Counted from the stretch's first letter, positions 16,168-25,785 are shown. The stretch is 43,550 nt of DNA from Roseovarius sp. (GCA_002720475.1 PBIL01000011.1:149855-193404); one strand, 5' to 3'. The notes: generated from the letters alone by a model not told the origin. Made by a program: numbers and translations.

Positions 16168-16923
16168 CTATCCGAGCCAGGTGCGCACCGCCGCCTCGAA
16201 TTCGCGCGGCTTCTCGGCATGAAGCCAGTGGCCCGCGCCGGGGATCCTCGCGAATTGCGCGCGCGGAAAGAGGTCCTTGATCCGGGCACGGTGCAGGGAC
16301 GTGACATAGCCGGACTCCGCGCCGGACAGGAACAGGCATTTTCCGTTGTAAACCCCGTCCATATCGGGAAATCCGAGAATCTTCGGCATCTCGCGCCCGA
16401 GCACGTCCAGATTGAGCAGCCAACGCCGCGCCTTCACGTCGAGCGCCTGGAGGAAGAACGACACCAGGGCCGGATCATCGACCAGGGTGCCAAGTTGCGC
16501 CCCCGCATCCGCGCGCCGCTCCACCCGGTTCAGATCGACGGCCTTCATCGCCTCGACATACCGGATCTGGCTGTGCCCATAGGCCACGGGCGCGATATCG
16601 GCCACGATCAGCCGGTTGACCAGATCGGGCCGCGTGAGCGCAAGCACCATCGCGGCCTTGCCGCCCATGGAATGCCCCAGCACGTCCCACGTCCCGCCGA
16701 GCGCCGTCACGACCTCTGCCAGATCGGCCGCCATGTCCTCGTAGGAATGGCTGTCGAACCAGGGGCTTGCGCCGTGGTTGCGCATGTCCACCGCCGTCAC
16801 GCGCCGCGTGTCCGAAAGGCGTCTGGCGATCACCCCCCAGTTGCGCGCCGAGCCGTAAAGCCCGTGCGCGATCAGAAGCCCGGGCCTGTCGGTCGGCTGG
16901 CCATGGTCGATATGATGCAACAT
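16168..16923 (-). CDS. Alpha/beta hydrolase, YbfF-type esterase
   Basis: A 251-residue soluble hydrolase. AHGLYGSARNWG (about 19-30) is the oxyanion loop, GHSMG (83-87) holds nucleophile Ser85, and GAGHWLHAEKP near the end gives the catalytic His. The pattern NHGASPWFDSHSYEDMAADL is typical of the YbfF/ABHD11-like esterases. ATG 16923 is chosen over earlier starts because AGGAGGGG sits directly upstream. It converges with bchO across an 18-base gap without an evident hairpin. The substrate cannot be inferred. Confidence 0.87.
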   Translation of the reverse strand: MLHHIDHGQPTDRPGLLIAHGLYGSARNWGVIARRLSDTRRVTAVDMRNHGASPWFDSHSYEDMAADLAEVVTALGGTWDVLGHSMGGKAAMVLALTRPDLVNRLIVADIAPVAYGHSQIRYVEAMKAVDLNRVERRADAGAQLGTLVDDPALVSFFLQALDVKARRWLLNLDVLGREMPKILGFPDMDGVYNGKCLFLSGAESGYVTSLHRARIKDLFPRAQFARIPGAGHWLHAEKPREFEAAVRTWLG

Positions 16924-16993
16924 GGCCCCTCCTAGCGCGCCCGCGCCCCCTTGGCCAGAGTGCGCGCGCGGGCTAAGCTGCGCCAAAGAGGGT

Positions 16994-17374
16994 ATGCAAG
17001 TGATTGATCCAACGGAATTTCAGGGGCGGATCGAGCGGCTGCGCGCGGCGTTTGCCTCAAGGATGCGCATCAAGGGGGCGAGCCTCGAGCGCCAGATCGG
17101 CCGCGCGGGCCGCCGCCTGCCCCGCCGCCAGCGCCGCGCCGCGGAGCTGATTCTCGGCGCGCAGGACTGGATGGGGCACGCCCGCCTTGCCCGGCTCGTC
17201 GACCGGCGCGCCGTCAACGCGGCCTTCGCCGATCTTCACGCGCATCTCGACCGGCTCGATCCGGCCGAGGCACGGCGCGGCACGGTTCTGGGCATCCTCG
17301 CGGTGATCGTGGTGAACCTGACGATCCTTGGTGCGGCGCTCTACCTTGTCGCGTCGCTCCTCCGATCCTCCTGA
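16994..17374 (+). CDS. Small basic protein with one C-terminal membrane helix
   Basis: A 126-residue protein I do not recognise. Residues 1-95 are highly Arg-rich and helical (RRLPRRQRRAAELILGAQDWMGHARLARLVDRR); residues 99-122 form one membrane helix (VLGILAVIVVNLTILGAALYLVASLL). This predicts a tail-anchored inner membrane protein with its charged part in the cytoplasm. AAAGAGGGT before ATG 16994 is a good binding site. Its last 34 bases overlap the acyl-CoA ligase gene on the other strand. Confidence 0.7.
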   Translation: MQVIDPTEFQGRIERLRAAFASRMRIKGASLERQIGRAGRRLPRRQRRAAELILGAQDWMGHARLARLVDRRAVNAAFADLHAHLDRLDPAEARRGTVLGILAVIVVNLTILGAALYLVASLLRSS

Positions 17375-18846
17375 TCCTGCCGCAACCGCGCGCGCAGGTC
17401 GGTCTTGAGCACCTTGCCATAGTTGTTTTTGGGCAGGCTCTCGAGCATCACATAGCGTTTCGGGCGCTTGAAACCGGCGATATGCGCGCGGCAATGGGTG
17501 TCGAGCACCTCGGGCGTCGCCGCGCCCACGACGAAGGCCACCACCGCCTCGCCCCAGTCGGGATCGGGCGCGCCCACCACCGCCGCCTCGATGACATCGG
17601 GATGCGACAGCAGCACCTCCTCGACCTCGCGCGGGTAGATGTTCGACCCGCCCGAGATGATCACGTCCTTGGAGCGGTCGCAGAGCGTGAGATGGCCCGC
17701 GCCGTCCATCCGCCCCAGATCGCCGGTCCAGAGCCAGCCGTCCCGCAGCGCCTGCGCGCTTGCCTCCGGGTTCTGCCAGTAGCCGGGCATGACCAGATCG
17801 CCGCGCACGAGGATCTCGCCCACTTCGCCCTCGGGCAGATCGGCGCCCGTCTCGTCGGCGATGCGCAGTTCCACCACCGATTGCGCGCGCCCCACCGAGC
17901 CGAGCCGCGCGCGCCAGTCCGGATGGCTGCGATCCGCCACCTCGGCGCGGCCAAGCGCGGTGATCGCCATGGGCGCCTCGCCCTGGCCATAGATCTGTAT
18001 GAAGACCGGGCCGAACCGGTCCACCGCCTCGAGGATATCGGCCTCGTACATCGGCCCGCCGCCATAGACGACGCTGCGCAGCCCCTCGCCGCGCGCGCCC
18101 GTGGCGCGGGCGTGGGCGGTCAGGCGGCGCACCATCGTGGGCGCGGCGAACATGTGCAAGCGCCCGTGATGGCGGGCAAGATCGAGGATCTCCCCCGGCT
18201 CGAACCCGCCCGAGACGGGACAGATGTGCCGCGCGCCGCGCAGCACGTGGACAAGCGCATAGAGCCCCGCGCCATGGCTCATCGGCGCGGCGTAGAGCGT
18301 TGCATCCTCCGCCGAGACCGCGTCCACATCGGCGAGATAGGCAAGCGACATGGCCGAAAGCATCCGGTGCGTGATCATCACGCCCTTGGGCCGCCCGGTC
18401 GTACCCGAGGTGTAGAAGAGCCAGGCCAGATCGGTGGGCGCGCGCGGCGCGATCCGCGCCACCGGCGCGCCCTCTGTGACGGGCTGGGCAGGCAGACCCT
18501 CACCCGCCAGCGCCGCGCGGCGCGGCGCATCGGCAAGGACCACCTGCGCGCCTGAATTGCCGATGATCCAGGCGGCCTCGGCCCCGTGCAGCTTGGCATT
18601 GATCGGCACCGCCACGGCCCCCGCATACCAGATGCCGTAAAGGGCCGTCAGATAGTCCGGCGCGTTCCCCATGAAGAGCGCCACACGGTCCCCCGGCGCG
18701 ACCCCCTGCGCCAAAAGCCCGCCCGCCACGGCCCGCGCGCGCGCGTCGAACCCCGCGTAATCGGCCACCCGGTCGCGCCCGAGAAAGAGCGCCGGGTGCC
18801 GTGGCGCGGCAAGCGCGGCCCGCTCCAGCCAGAGACCGATATTCAT
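17341..18846 (-). CDS. AMP-forming acyl-CoA synthetase
   Basis: A 501-residue member of the ANL adenylate-forming family, activating a carboxylic acid to its CoA thioester. The P-loop-like motif YTSGTTGRPKGV is near 143-154, the adenylate motif IYGQGE is in the middle, WTGDLGRMD gives the ribose-binding Asp, and PKNNYGKVLKTDLR near the end holds the catalytic Lys. ATG 18846 follows GGGGAGGA. Substrate class is uncertain: a short or medium-chain or aromatic acid ligase fits better than a long-chain one. It faces the LuxR-type gene across a shared promoter region. Confidence 0.88.
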   Translation of the reverse strand: MNIGLWLERAALAAPRHPALFLGRDRVADYAGFDARARAVAGGLLAQGVAPGDRVALFMGNAPDYLTALYGIWYAGAVAVPINAKLHGAEAAWIIGNSGAQVVLADAPRRAALAGEGLPAQPVTEGAPVARIAPRAPTDLAWLFYTSGTTGRPKGVMITHRMLSAMSLAYLADVDAVSAEDATLYAAPMSHGAGLYALVHVLRGARHICPVSGGFEPGEILDLARHHGRLHMFAAPTMVRRLTAHARATGARGEGLRSVVYGGGPMYEADILEAVDRFGPVFIQIYGQGEAPMAITALGRAEVADRSHPDWRARLGSVGRAQSVVELRIADETGADLPEGEVGEILVRGDLVMPGYWQNPEASAQALRDGWLWTGDLGRMDGAGHLTLCDRSKDVIISGGSNIYPREVEEVLLSHPDVIEAAVVGAPDPDWGEAVVAFVVGAATPEVLDTHCRAHIAGFKRPKRYVMLESLPKNNYGKVLKTDLRARLRQDQEDRRSDATR

Positions 18847-18900
18847 GGTCAGTCCTCCCCTGTCCCGGCGCAGCAAATCACCCCGCGCGGTGTGGCGCAA

Positions 18901-18918
18901 TTCCGTAGGACTACGCAA
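18901..18918. promoter_or_regulatory. Inverted repeat between acyl-CoA ligase and LuxR-type gene
   Basis: CGTAG-GA-CTACG (18904-18915) is a perfect 5-base repeat with outer TT and AA. It is in the only intergenic space between the divergent ligase and PAS-LuxR genes. The size fits a LuxR/FixJ-type dimer site, so it is a candidate operator for the neighbouring regulator. Confidence 0.5.
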
Positions 18919-18959
18919 GGCACTTGGAGCGCCGCGCGAGGCGCGGCATAACAGAGGTC

Positions 18960-19502
18960 ATGGATTTCGGAACCCTCGCTTTCGAGCACGCTCCCATCGG
19001 GCTTGCGGTGCTCGAACATCGCATCGTCCGCGCCTGCAACCGGCAATTCGCCGCGATCTTCGGCGGCGCGCCCGACGATTACGGCGACGTGCCCCTCGCC
19101 CGCTTCTATCCCTCGATCGAGGATTACCGGCGGATCGGCGAGCGCGGGCTCGCGGTCATGCGCCGGACCGGGCGCTATGCCGACGAGCGGGTGATGCGCC
19201 GGGACGACGGCGAGCTTTTCTGGTGCCGGGTGCGCGGCGCCTCGCTCACGCCTGCGGCCCCGTTCCAGCGCGGGGTCTGGTCCTTTGCCGATCTTTCGGA
19301 CGAACGCCCGCTGGTGCGGCTTACCCGACGCGAACGTGAAGTGGCCATCCTGACCTGCCGGGGCCTTACCTCCAAGGAGATCGGGCTGGAACTGGGCCTG
19401 AGCTATCGCACCGTCGAGGTCTATCGCGCCCGCCTGCTGGAGAAATTCCAGGCCCGCAAGCTGGCCGAACTGGTGGCCAAGCTCTCGGGGATGCCGCTCT
19501 GA
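18960..19502 (+). CDS. PAS domain LuxR-family transcription regulator
   Basis: A 180-residue regulator. Residues 6-110 form a PAS fold (EHAPIGLAVLEHRIVRACNRQF), and residues 118-180 a LuxR helix-turn-helix (LTRREREVAILTCRGLTSKEIG then YRTVEVYRARLLEKF). There is no receiver or kinase domain, so it probably senses a small ligand directly through PAS. ATG 18960 is preferred over an upstream TTG at 18924, with AGAGG close before it. Being divergent from the acyl-CoA ligase suggests that it controls that gene, itself, or both. Confidence 0.87.
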   Translation: MDFGTLAFEHAPIGLAVLEHRIVRACNRQFAAIFGGAPDDYGDVPLARFYPSIEDYRRIGERGLAVMRRTGRYADERVMRRDDGELFWCRVRGASLTPAAPFQRGVWSFADLSDERPLVRLTRREREVAILTCRGLTSKEIGLELGLSYRTVEVYRARLLEKFQARKLAELVAKLSGMPL

Positions 19503-19543
19503 GCCGGCCTGCCGCCACGGCAATTGGCCGCTTTTCTCATCCC

Positions 19544-19584
19544 CCCGCATGGCCTATAAGCGCCCCAAACGCACGCCATGCGGG
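19544..19584. promoter_or_regulatory. Long inverted repeat upstream of accB
   Basis: CCCGCATGGC (19544-19553) and GCCATGCGGG (19575-19584) are perfect 10-base arms separated by 21 bases. A -10-like TATAAG lies inside at 19555-19560. It may be an operator around the accBC promoter; the accB ribosome binding site is outside it. Confidence 0.5.
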
Positions 19585-19619
19585 CGCAGGGCGCCGCATC
19601 GCACTCACCGAGGACGCAA

Positions 19620-20108
19620 ATGTCGAACAAATCGCATGACTCCGACGTGGCCTTCATCCGGGCCCTCGCGGAACTCCTGAACGAGAACGATCTGACCGAG
19701 CTTTCCGTCAAGCGCGAATACGGCGAGGATGACACCCTCCAGGTGCGGGTGAGCCGCAAGGGCGAGACGGTGACCCATGTCGCCACGGCCGCGCCCGCGC
19801 CCCATTCCGCCCCGGCCCCCGCGGCCGCCGCCAACGCCGCGCCGGCGGCACCGGTCGAAGACCCGGCCAGCCATCCCGGTGCCGTCACCTCGCCCATGGT
19901 GGGCACCGTCTACATGCAGGCCGAGCCGGGCGCGCCCGCCTTCGTCAGCGTCGGCCAGCAGGTGGCCGAGGGCGACACGCTCCTGATCATCGAGGCGATG
20001 AAGACGATGAACCACATCCCCGCCCCGCGCGCAGGCACCGTGCGGCGCATCCTTGTCGAGGACGGGGCGGCGGTGGAATACGGCGCGCCGCTCATGATCA
20101 TCGAGTGA
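19620..20108 (+). CDS. accB: Acetyl-CoA carboxylase biotin carboxyl carrier protein
   Basis: A 162-residue protein. An N-terminal helical domain ([19 protein letters not shown]) leads to an Ala/Pro-rich linker (about 56-82), then the biotinyl domain (88-162) with EAMKTMNHI, where Lys128 takes biotin. It carries CO2 for the first step of fatty acid synthesis. GAGGA lies before ATG 19620. accC follows after seven bases, so the two form one operon in the usual bacterial order. Confidence 0.96.
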   Translation: MSNKSHDSDVAFIRALAELLNENDLTELSVKREYGEDDTLQVRVSRKGETVTHVATAAPAPHSAPAPAAAANAAPAAPVEDPASHPGAVTSPMVGTVYMQAEPGAPAFVSVGQQVAEGDTLLIIEAMKTMNHIPAPRAGTVRRILVEDGAAVEYGAPLMIIE

Positions 20109-20115
20109 GGCGGCC

Positions 20116-21465
20116 ATGTTCGACAAGATCCTTGTGGCCAACCGCGGCGAGATCGCGCTCCGGGTGATCCGCGCCGCGCGCGAGATGGGGATCGCCTCGG
20201 TCGCCGTCCACTCCACCGCCGATGCCGATGCGATGCATGTGCGCATGGCCGACGAATCGGTCTGCATCGGCCCGCCGCCCTCCTCGGAGAGCTATCTGTC
20301 GATCCCCTCGATCATCGCCGCCTGCGAGGTGACCGGCGCGCAGGCGATCCACCCGGGCTACGGGTTTCTCTCGGAAAACGCCAATTTCGTGCAGATCGTG
20401 GAGGATCACGGGCTGACCTTCATCGGCCCCTCGGCCGAGCATATCCGCATCATGGGCGACAAGATCACCGCCAAGGACACGATGAAGGCGCTCGGGGTTC
20501 CCTGCGTGCCCGGATCAGAGGGCGGCGTGGCCAATCTCAAGATGGCGCAGACGCTCTGCGACGCGATCGGCTTTCCGGTGATCGTCAAGGCCACGGCGGG
20601 CGGCGGCGGGCGCGGCATGAAGGTGGCGCGCGACGCGAGCGAGCTCGAGCGCGCCTTTCTCACCGCGCGTTCCGAGGCCAAGGCCGCCTTCGGCAATGAC
20701 GAGGTCTATATCGAGAAATACCTCCAGAAGCCGCGCCATATCGAGATCCAGGTCTTCGGCGACGGCAAGGGCCGCGCCGTGCATCTGGGCGAGCGTGACT
20801 GCTCGCTCCAGCGCCGCCACCAGAAGGTGCTGGAAGAGGCGCCGGGTCCCAGCATCACCGAAGAAGAGCGCGCGCGCATCGGCACGATCTGCGCCGAGGC
20901 CTGCGCCAATATCCACTATCGCGGCGCGGGCACGATCGAATTTCTCTACGAGAACGGCGAATTCTATTTCATCGAGATGAACACCCGCCTCCAGGTGGAG
21001 CATCCCGTGACCGAGGCGATCTTCGGCGTCGATCTGGTGCAGGAACAGATCCGCGTGGCCGAAGGGCTGCCGATGTCCTTCACCCAGGAGGATCTGGTGA
21101 TCAACGGCCATGCCATCGAGGTGCGCATCAATGCCGAGAAACTGCCGGATTTCGCGCCGCGCCCCGGCACGATCACCCAGTTTCACGCGCCCGGCGGGCT
21201 CGGCGTGCGGATGGATTCGGCGCTCTATGACGGCTACCGGATCCCGCCCCATTACGACAGCCTGATCGCCAAGCTGATCGTGCATGGCAAGGACCGGCCC
21301 GCCGCACTCAACCGTCTGGCGCGCGCGCTTGGCGAGCTGATCGTGGACGGGGTGGATACCACCGTGCCGCTCTTCCACGCGCTTCTGCAGGAAGAGGACA
21401 TCCAGCGGGGAGACTACAACATCCACTGGCTCGAACGCTGGCTGGAAACCAACCTGCGGGCGTGA
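20116..21465 (+). CDS. accC: Acetyl-CoA carboxylase, biotin carboxylase subunit
   Basis: A 449-residue ATP-grasp enzyme that carboxylates the biotin on AccB using bicarbonate and [22 protein letters not shown] is the N-terminal signature. The glycine-rich ATP loop AGGGGRGMK is near 162-170, and [26 protein letters not shown] is the biotin carboxylase active-site signature. Length is standard. Its stop overlaps the aat start (TGATG). Confidence 0.97.
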   Translation: MFDKILVANRGEIALRVIRAAREMGIASVAVHSTADADAMHVRMADESVCIGPPPSSESYLSIPSIIAACEVTGAQAIHPGYGFLSENANFVQIVEDHGLTFIGPSAEHIRIMGDKITAKDTMKALGVPCVPGSEGGVANLKMAQTLCDAIGFPVIVKATAGGGGRGMKVARDASELERAFLTARSEAKAAFGNDEVYIEKYLQKPRHIEIQVFGDGKGRAVHLGERDCSLQRRHQKVLEEAPGPSITEEERARIGTICAEACANIHYRGAGTIEFLYENGEFYFIEMNTRLQVEHPVTEAIFGVDLVQEQIRVAEGLPMSFTQEDLVINGHAIEVRINAEKLPDFAPRPGTITQFHAPGGLGVRMDSALYDGYRIPPHYDSLIAKLIVHGKDRPAALNRLARALGELIVDGVDTTVPLFHALLQEEDIQRGDYNIHWLERWLETNLRA

Positions 21466-22106
21466 TGCCCGCCTTCCTGCCCCCGGAGATGCTGCTGCGC
21501 GCCTATGCCGCGGGCGTCTTCCCGATGGCCGAGCACCGCGACGACCCGGAGGTGTTCTGGGTCGATCCCGAGCGGCGCGGCATCCTGCCGCTCGACGGCT
21601 TTCACATCTCGCGCAGCCTTGCGCGGCGGATGCGGCGCGGCGGCTACCGGGTGACGCTCGACGCGGATTTCGCGGGCGTGGTTGACGCCTGCGCGGATCG
21701 CACCGAAACCTGGATCAACGGCCCGATCCGCGCGGCCTACCTGGCACTGCACCGGCGCGGCAACGCGCATTCGCTGGAGATATGGGAAGAGGGCGCGCTT
21801 GCCGGCGGGGTCTATGGCGTGACGCTCGGGCGCGCCTTCTTCGGCGAAAGCATGTTCTCGCGGCGCAGCGATGGCTCAAAACTGGCGCTGGCGCATCTCG
21901 TGGACCACCTGCGGCGGTGCGGCTTCACGCTCTTCGACACGCAGTTCCTGACCGATCACCTTGCCCGGCTCGGAGCCATGGAGATCAGCCGCGCCGCCTA
22001 TCGCGCGCGGCTTGCCGAGGCGCTTGCAGATCGGGCGGATATCCGCGCCTTGCCGCTTGAACCGGACCCCGCTCAGGTCGTGCAGCGCAACACCCAGACA
22101 TCGTAG
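21465..22106 (+). CDS. aat: Leucyl/phenylalanyl-tRNA--protein transferase
   Basis: A 213-residue enzyme that adds Leu or Phe to N-terminal Arg or Lys of proteins, marking them for ClpS-ClpAP degradation. The family signatures are [47 protein letters not shown] in pattern, and [22 protein letters not shown] 21465 overlaps the accC stop; GTG 21462 would add one residue. The last 34 bases overlap the DUF2155 gene on the opposite strand. Confidence 0.95.
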   Translation: MPAFLPPEMLLRAYAAGVFPMAEHRDDPEVFWVDPERRGILPLDGFHISRSLARRMRRGGYRVTLDADFAGVVDACADRTETWINGPIRAAYLALHRRGNAHSLEIWEEGALAGGVYGVTLGRAFFGESMFSRRSDGSKLALAHLVDHLRRCGFTLFDTQFLTDHLARLGAMEISRAAYRARLAEALADRADIRALPLEPDPAQVVQRNTQTS

Positions 22107-22432
22107 CGCGGGTGTTCGAGCGCGTTGAGCGCGGGCGAGGAGGCCAGCATCCACCCCGAGAAGAGCACCTTGCCCGTCTCGGTCGCACGGATCACGAGGA
22201 AGGCATAGGCGTCGCTGGCGGGGTTCTCCTCGGGGTAGCGGCATTCGCCCAGTTCCACGGTGAGCGAGCCGAACGCCGCCGAATCGCCATTCGCCAGTTC
22301 CAGATCGCGCACCTCGGTTGTGATCTTGTCGAGCGCGCGCAGCACCGCGCCCTTGCCGGGGGCGGCCGGCTCCTGTGCCGCCGCGTGCCCCGCCAGCAGC
22401 AGCGCGCAGACGGCCGTCAGCGCGCGCCTCAT
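22073..22432 (-). CDS. DUF2155 domain exported protein
   Basis: A 119-residue protein with a signal peptide ([20 protein letters not shown], cleaved near residue 20). The mature part has [36 protein letters not shown] in pattern and ends with [17 protein letters not shown], typical of DUF2155. Two cysteines could form a disulfide. ATG 22432 overlaps the mlaD stop (ATGA). Function is unknown; this gene sits beside aat, mlaD and NDUFA12 in many alphaproteobacteria. Confidence 0.87.
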   Translation of the reverse strand: MRRALTAVCALLLAGHAAAQEPAAPGKGAVLRALDKITTEVRDLELANGDSAAFGSLTVELGECRYPEENPASDAYAFLVIRATETGKVLFSGWMLASSPALNALEHPRYDVWVLRCTT

Positions 22433-22887
22433 TGGCCGGTGGCTCCCTCGTCGCCGCCGGAGACGAATTTCATCAGCAGCGACACAAGGCTGACCGAGCC
22501 TTGGGTGAACTCGATCTCGTCGCCCGGCTCGAAATGGAAGGGTGAGCCGCCGGGCAGGATCTCCACGTAATTGCCGCCCAGAAGCCCCTCGGAGGAAATC
22601 GACACGGCGCTGTCATCGGGCACGCTGATACCGTCGCGCACGGTAAAGACGGCCCGGGCGCGATAGGTCTCGGGATCGAGTTGCAGATCCGTCACGCGCC
22701 CCACCTTGACACCGGCAAGGCGCACATCGGTGCCCACGTTCACCCCGTCGGCGCTGCGAAAGCTGGCATTGAGCAAATATTCGCCGCCGCCGGTCATGCC
22801 GGTGGTCTTGCCCGCATAGACCAGAAAACCGATCGCCACGGCCAGGACGACCCCGCCCACCAGAACCTCGGTCTTGTTCTCAGACAT
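22429..22887 (-). CDS. mlaD: MlaD-family phospholipid transport protein
   Basis: A 152-residue protein with one N-terminal membrane helix (about 7-25) and a periplasmic MCE domain (GEYLLNASFRSADGVNVGTDVRLAGVKVGRV). The loop LGGNYVEILPGG is conserved. MlaD forms a hexameric ring that moves phospholipids between the membranes with MlaE, MlaF and MlaB, none of which is here, so this copy lies apart from its partners. It lies in a NDUFA12-mlaD-DUF2155 unit. Confidence 0.9.
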   Translation of the reverse strand: MSENKTEVLVGGVVLAVAIGFLVYAGKTTGMTGGGEYLLNASFRSADGVNVGTDVRLAGVKVGRVTDLQLDPETYRARAVFTVRDGISVPDDSAVSISSEGLLGGNYVEILPGGSPFHFEPGDEIEFTQGSVSLVSLLMKFVSGGDEGATGQ

Positions 22888-22897
22888 GATGCTGATC

Positions 22898-23281
22898 CTA
22901 TTCCGGCTGCCAGGCCTCGTAATCGCGGCGTTCGACCGGGGCCGGACGGCGGATCGAGCCTGCGGGCGCATAGGCCAGCGGCGTGCCGGTCAGGTTCTCC
23001 TGGTGCGGCTTCTCCCACGGCTTGTGGGGCAGCGGGCGCTCGGTCGGGGCCTCGTCATAGGTATGATGAAGCCAGCCGTGCCAGTCCGGGCTCACCCGGC
23101 TTGCCTCCGCCTCGCCGTTGAAGATCACCCAGCGGCGCTTGCCGTCGCGGCTCTGGTAGAAAACGTTGCCCTGCGCGTCTTCGCCGACGCGAACGCCCTT
23201 GCGCCAGGTGTGGATCAGGGTGTTGAGCGTGGCCCCGTTCCACCATGTCACGGCGCGCAAAAGCGTGTTGAGAATGCCCAT
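22898..23281 (-). CDS. NDUFA12-family accessory subunit of NADH dehydrogenase
   Basis: A 127-residue protein. The core [18 protein letters not shown] then [31 protein letters not shown] is the NDUFA12 signature (one span of 20 shown at most). It is an accessory subunit of respiratory complex I that alphaproteobacteria share with mitochondria. The C-terminal part, ending DYEAWQPE, also matches bacterial members. ATG 23281 is supported by a good fit to the family N-terminus, [20 protein letters not shown]. It is the first gene of the unit. Confidence 0.92.
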   Translation of the reverse strand: MGILNTLLRAVTWWNGATLNTLIHTWRKGVRVGEDAQGNVFYQSRDGKRRWVIFNGEAEASRVSPDWHGWLHHTYDEAPTERPLPHKPWEKPHQENLTGTPLAYAPAGSIRRPAPVERRDYEAWQPE

Positions 23282-23357
23282 GGACGACTCCTGTCTCCTG
23301 TCACGCCCTTATAGGCCCAAGCGCGCGCCAAGGTCCAGCCGCGCGACAGGCGCAGGC

Positions 23358-23714
23358 TCAGGCAGGGGCAAGCGCCGTCACTTCGATCTCGATGCGGAAT
23401 CTCGGGTCGATGAGGCCGCATTCCAGCATGGTTGCCGCTGGCGGATTCGCGTCGAAAGCCGCGCGCAGGATCGGCCAGCAGGGCTCGAACTCGGCCGCGT
23501 CGGGCAGGTAGTAGGTCACGCGCACCGCGTCGGCCAGGCTCCCGCCCGCCTCCTTCAAAGCGGTCTCGATGATGGCAAGCGCGGCGCGGCACTGCTCGGT
23601 CACGGTCTCGCCCTCGCCGACGGTGCCCGCCACATGGACGAAGCCGCCCGCGACCACGGCGCGCGCATAGCCCACCCTCGCCTCGAAGGGACCGCCCGAG
23701 AATATGCGTTTCAT
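23358..23714 (-). CDS. RidA-family protein
   Basis: A 118-residue protein of the YjgF/RidA/UK114 family. The pattern VHVAGTVGEGETVTEQCRAALAIIETALKEAGGSLADAVRVTYYLPD is the family core, and RFRIEIEVTAL the C-terminal strand. The conserved catalytic-site Arg of true RidA imine deaminases (in a CRxxVEV motif) is not evident: the end reads RFRIEIEV, so activity on 2-aminoacrylate is uncertain. It stands alone downstream of clpX on the same strand, 23 bases away. Confidence 0.85.
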   Translation of the reverse strand: MKRIFSGGPFEARVGYARAVVAGGFVHVAGTVGEGETVTEQCRAALAIIETALKEAGGSLADAVRVTYYLPDAAEFEPCWPILRAAFDANPPAATMLECGLIDPRFRIEIEVTALAPA

Positions 23715-23737
23715 GACCCCTCCGCGCGAAAGCGGCT

Positions 23738-25003
23738 TCAGCCCGCGCTCTTGCCTTCCTTCTTGCCGCGGCTCTCGGCGTAGATGACAAGCGGGCGCGC
23801 CTCAGAGGCCACCGCCTCCTCGTTGACCACCACCTCCTCCACATGCGAGAGGCTCGGCAGGTCGAACATGGTATCGAGCAGGATATCCTCGAGGATCGAA
23901 CGCAGGCCGCGCGCCCCGGTCTTGCGGGCGATGGCGCGCTTGGCGATGGCCTTGAGCGCGTCGTCGGTAAAGCTGAGCCGCGCGCCCTCCATCTCGAAGA
24001 GCCGCTGATACTGTTTGACCAGCGCGTTCTTGGGCACGGTCAGAATGGTGACGAGCGCCTCCTCGTCCAGATCCTCGAGGGTCGCCAGCACCGGCAGGCG
24101 GCCGACGAACTCGGGGATGAGCCCGAACTTCAGAAGATCCTCCGGCTCCAGTTCCTTGAAGAGCTCGCCGACATTGCGCGCATCGGGATCCTTCACATCG
24201 GCACCGAATCCCATCGCGCTGCCCTTGCCGCGCTGCGCGATGATCCGGTCGAGCCCGGCAAAGGCGCCGCCGCAGATGAACAGGATGTTGGTCGTGTCCA
24301 CCTGCAGGAATTCCTGCTGCGGATGCTTGCGCCCGCCCTGCGGCGGCACAGAGGCGACCGTGCCCTCCATCAGCTTCAGGAGCGCCTGCTGCACCCCCTC
24401 GCCCGACACGTCGCGGGTGATCGAGGGGTTCTCGGACTTGCGGGTGATCTTGTCCACCTCGTCGATATAGACGATGCCGCGCTGCGCGCGCTCGACATTG
24501 TATTCGCTGGCCTGCAACAGCTTGAGGATGATGTTCTCCACATCCTCGCCGACATAACCGGCCTCGGTCAGGGTCGTCGCATCGGCCATGGTGAAGGGCA
24601 CGTCGAGGATGCGCGCCAGCGTCTGCGCCAGAAGCGTCTTGCCGCAGCCGGTGGGGCCGATCAGCAGGATGTTGGACTTCTGCAGCTCGATATCGCCCTT
24701 GCCCGACTGGTTGAGCCGCTTGTAGTGGTTGTGCACGGCAACCGAGAGCACCCGCTTGGCACGCGCCTGCCCGATCACGTAATCGTCCAGCACCTTGCAG
24801 ATGTCATGCGGGGTGGGCACCCCGTCGGCGGTCTTCAGCCCGGCGCTCTTGGTCTCTTCGCGGATGATGTCCATGCACAGCTCGACGCATTCGTCGCAGA
24901 TGAACACCGTGGGCCCCGCGATCAGCTTGCGCACCTCGTGCTGGCTCTTGCCGCAGAAACTGCAATAGAGCGTGTTCTTGCTGTCGCCGGAATTGTTCGC
25001 CAT
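23738..25003 (-). CDS. clpX: ATP-dependent protease ATP-binding subunit ClpX
   Basis: A 421-residue AAA+ unfoldase that feeds proteins to ClpP. The N-terminal zinc domain has Cys14, Cys17, Cys36 and Cys39. Walker A GPTGCGKT is at 116-123, then [10 protein letters not shown] and the pore loop [10 protein letters not shown]. Length and order are standard. ATG 25003 follows AAGGGAAG; an earlier start would add 12 residues with no homology. It lies about 140 bases after clpP on the same strand. Confidence 0.98.
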   Translation of the reverse strand: MANNSGDSKNTLYCSFCGKSQHEVRKLIAGPTVFICDECVELCMDIIREETKSAGLKTADGVPTPHDICKVLDDYVIGQARAKRVLSVAVHNHYKRLNQSGKGDIELQKSNILLIGPTGCGKTLLAQTLARILDVPFTMADATTLTEAGYVGEDVENIILKLLQASEYNVERAQRGIVYIDEVDKITRKSENPSITRDVSGEGVQQALLKLMEGTVASVPPQGGRKHPQQEFLQVDTTNILFICGGAFAGLDRIIAQRGKGSAMGFGADVKDPDARNVGELFKELEPEDLLKFGLIPEFVGRLPVLATLEDLDEEALVTILTVPKNALVKQYQRLFEMEGARLSFTDDALKAIAKRAIARKTGARGLRSILEDILLDTMFDLPSLSHVEEVVVNEEAVASEARPLVIYAESRGKKEGKSAG

Positions 25004-25110
25004 GGCTTCCCTTTCAGCGCCGCCGCCCGAGCGGCGCACTCGTCGTCTCGTCTGATCCTTCCCGCCAGCTTAAGTCAGGGCGGAAAGCACCACAATGCGA
25101 ATTTCATGAC

Positions 25111-25126
25111 CGCCCGCGCACGGGCG
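25111..25126. terminator. Hairpin between clpP and clpX
   Basis: CGCCCG (25111-25116), loop CGCA, CGGGCG (25121-25126). On the minus strand it lies 20 bases beyond the clpP stop and is followed by only a short A/T stretch, so it may be a leaky terminator or attenuator between clpP and clpX. The rest of this 143-base gap shows a second short hairpin, GCCGC-CCGA-GCGGC (25022-25035), next to the clpX binding site. Confidence 0.35.
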
Positions 25127-25146
25127 ATCACCGTTTCCTCACCGTC

Positions 25147-25785
25147 TCATTTGGCGTCATCGCCTTCGTCGGGCTTGACGCGGCTGGCCACGATCTCGTC
25201 GATCAGGCCCCAGTCCTTCGCCTCTTCCGGCGACATGAACTTGTCGCGTTCCAGCGCGGTCTCGACCGTCTCGTAGCTCTGGCCCGTGTGCTTGACATAG
25301 ATCTCGTTGAGCCGCCGCTTGAGCTTGAGCGTCTCCTCGGCGTGGATCATGATGTCGGTGGCCTGCCCCTGGTAGCCGCCCGAGGGCTGGTGCACCATCA
25401 CCCGGCTGTTGGGCAGAGAGAAGCGCATCCCCGGCTCTCCCGCCGTCAGCAGCAGGGATCCCATGCTCGCCGCCTGCCCGATCACCAGCGTGCTGACCTT
25501 GGGCTTGATGTATTGCATCGTGTCGTAGATCGACAGCCCGCTCGTCACCACGCCGCCGGGGCTGTTGATATACATGCTGATTTCCTTTGACGGGTTCTCC
25601 GCCTCGAGATGCAGCAGCTGCGCCACGATCAGGCTTGACATGCCGTCATGCACCGGCCCGCTGAGAAAGATGATCCGCTCCTTGAGAAGGCGCGAGAAGA
25701 TGTCATAGGCGCGCTCGCCCCGGCTGGTCTGTTCGACCACCATGGGCACCAGCGTGTTCATGTAAGTCTCGAAAGGGTCGTGCAT
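25147..25785 (-). CDS. clpP: ATP-dependent Clp protease proteolytic subunit
   Basis: A 212-residue serine protease that forms the two-ring chamber used by ClpX and ClpA. The triad is visible: Ser107 in GQAASMGS, His132 in MVHQPSGG and Asp181 in [29 protein letters not shown] is conserved. The start [16 protein letters not shown] fits alphaproteobacterial ClpP. On the minus strand upstream, CTTG at about 25892 with CACTAAG some 17 bases on is a faint heat-shock-type promoter; this is weak. Confidence 0.98.
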   Translation of the reverse strand: MHDPFETYMNTLVPMVVEQTSRGERAYDIFSRLLKERIIFLSGPVHDGMSSLIVAQLLHLEAENPSKEISMYINSPGGVVTSGLSIYDTMQYIKPKVSTLVIGQAASMGSLLLTAGEPGMRFSLPNSRVMVHQPSGGYQGQATDIMIHAEETLKLKRRLNEIYVKHTGQSYETVETALERDKFMSPEEAKDWGLIDEIVASRVKPDEGDDAK

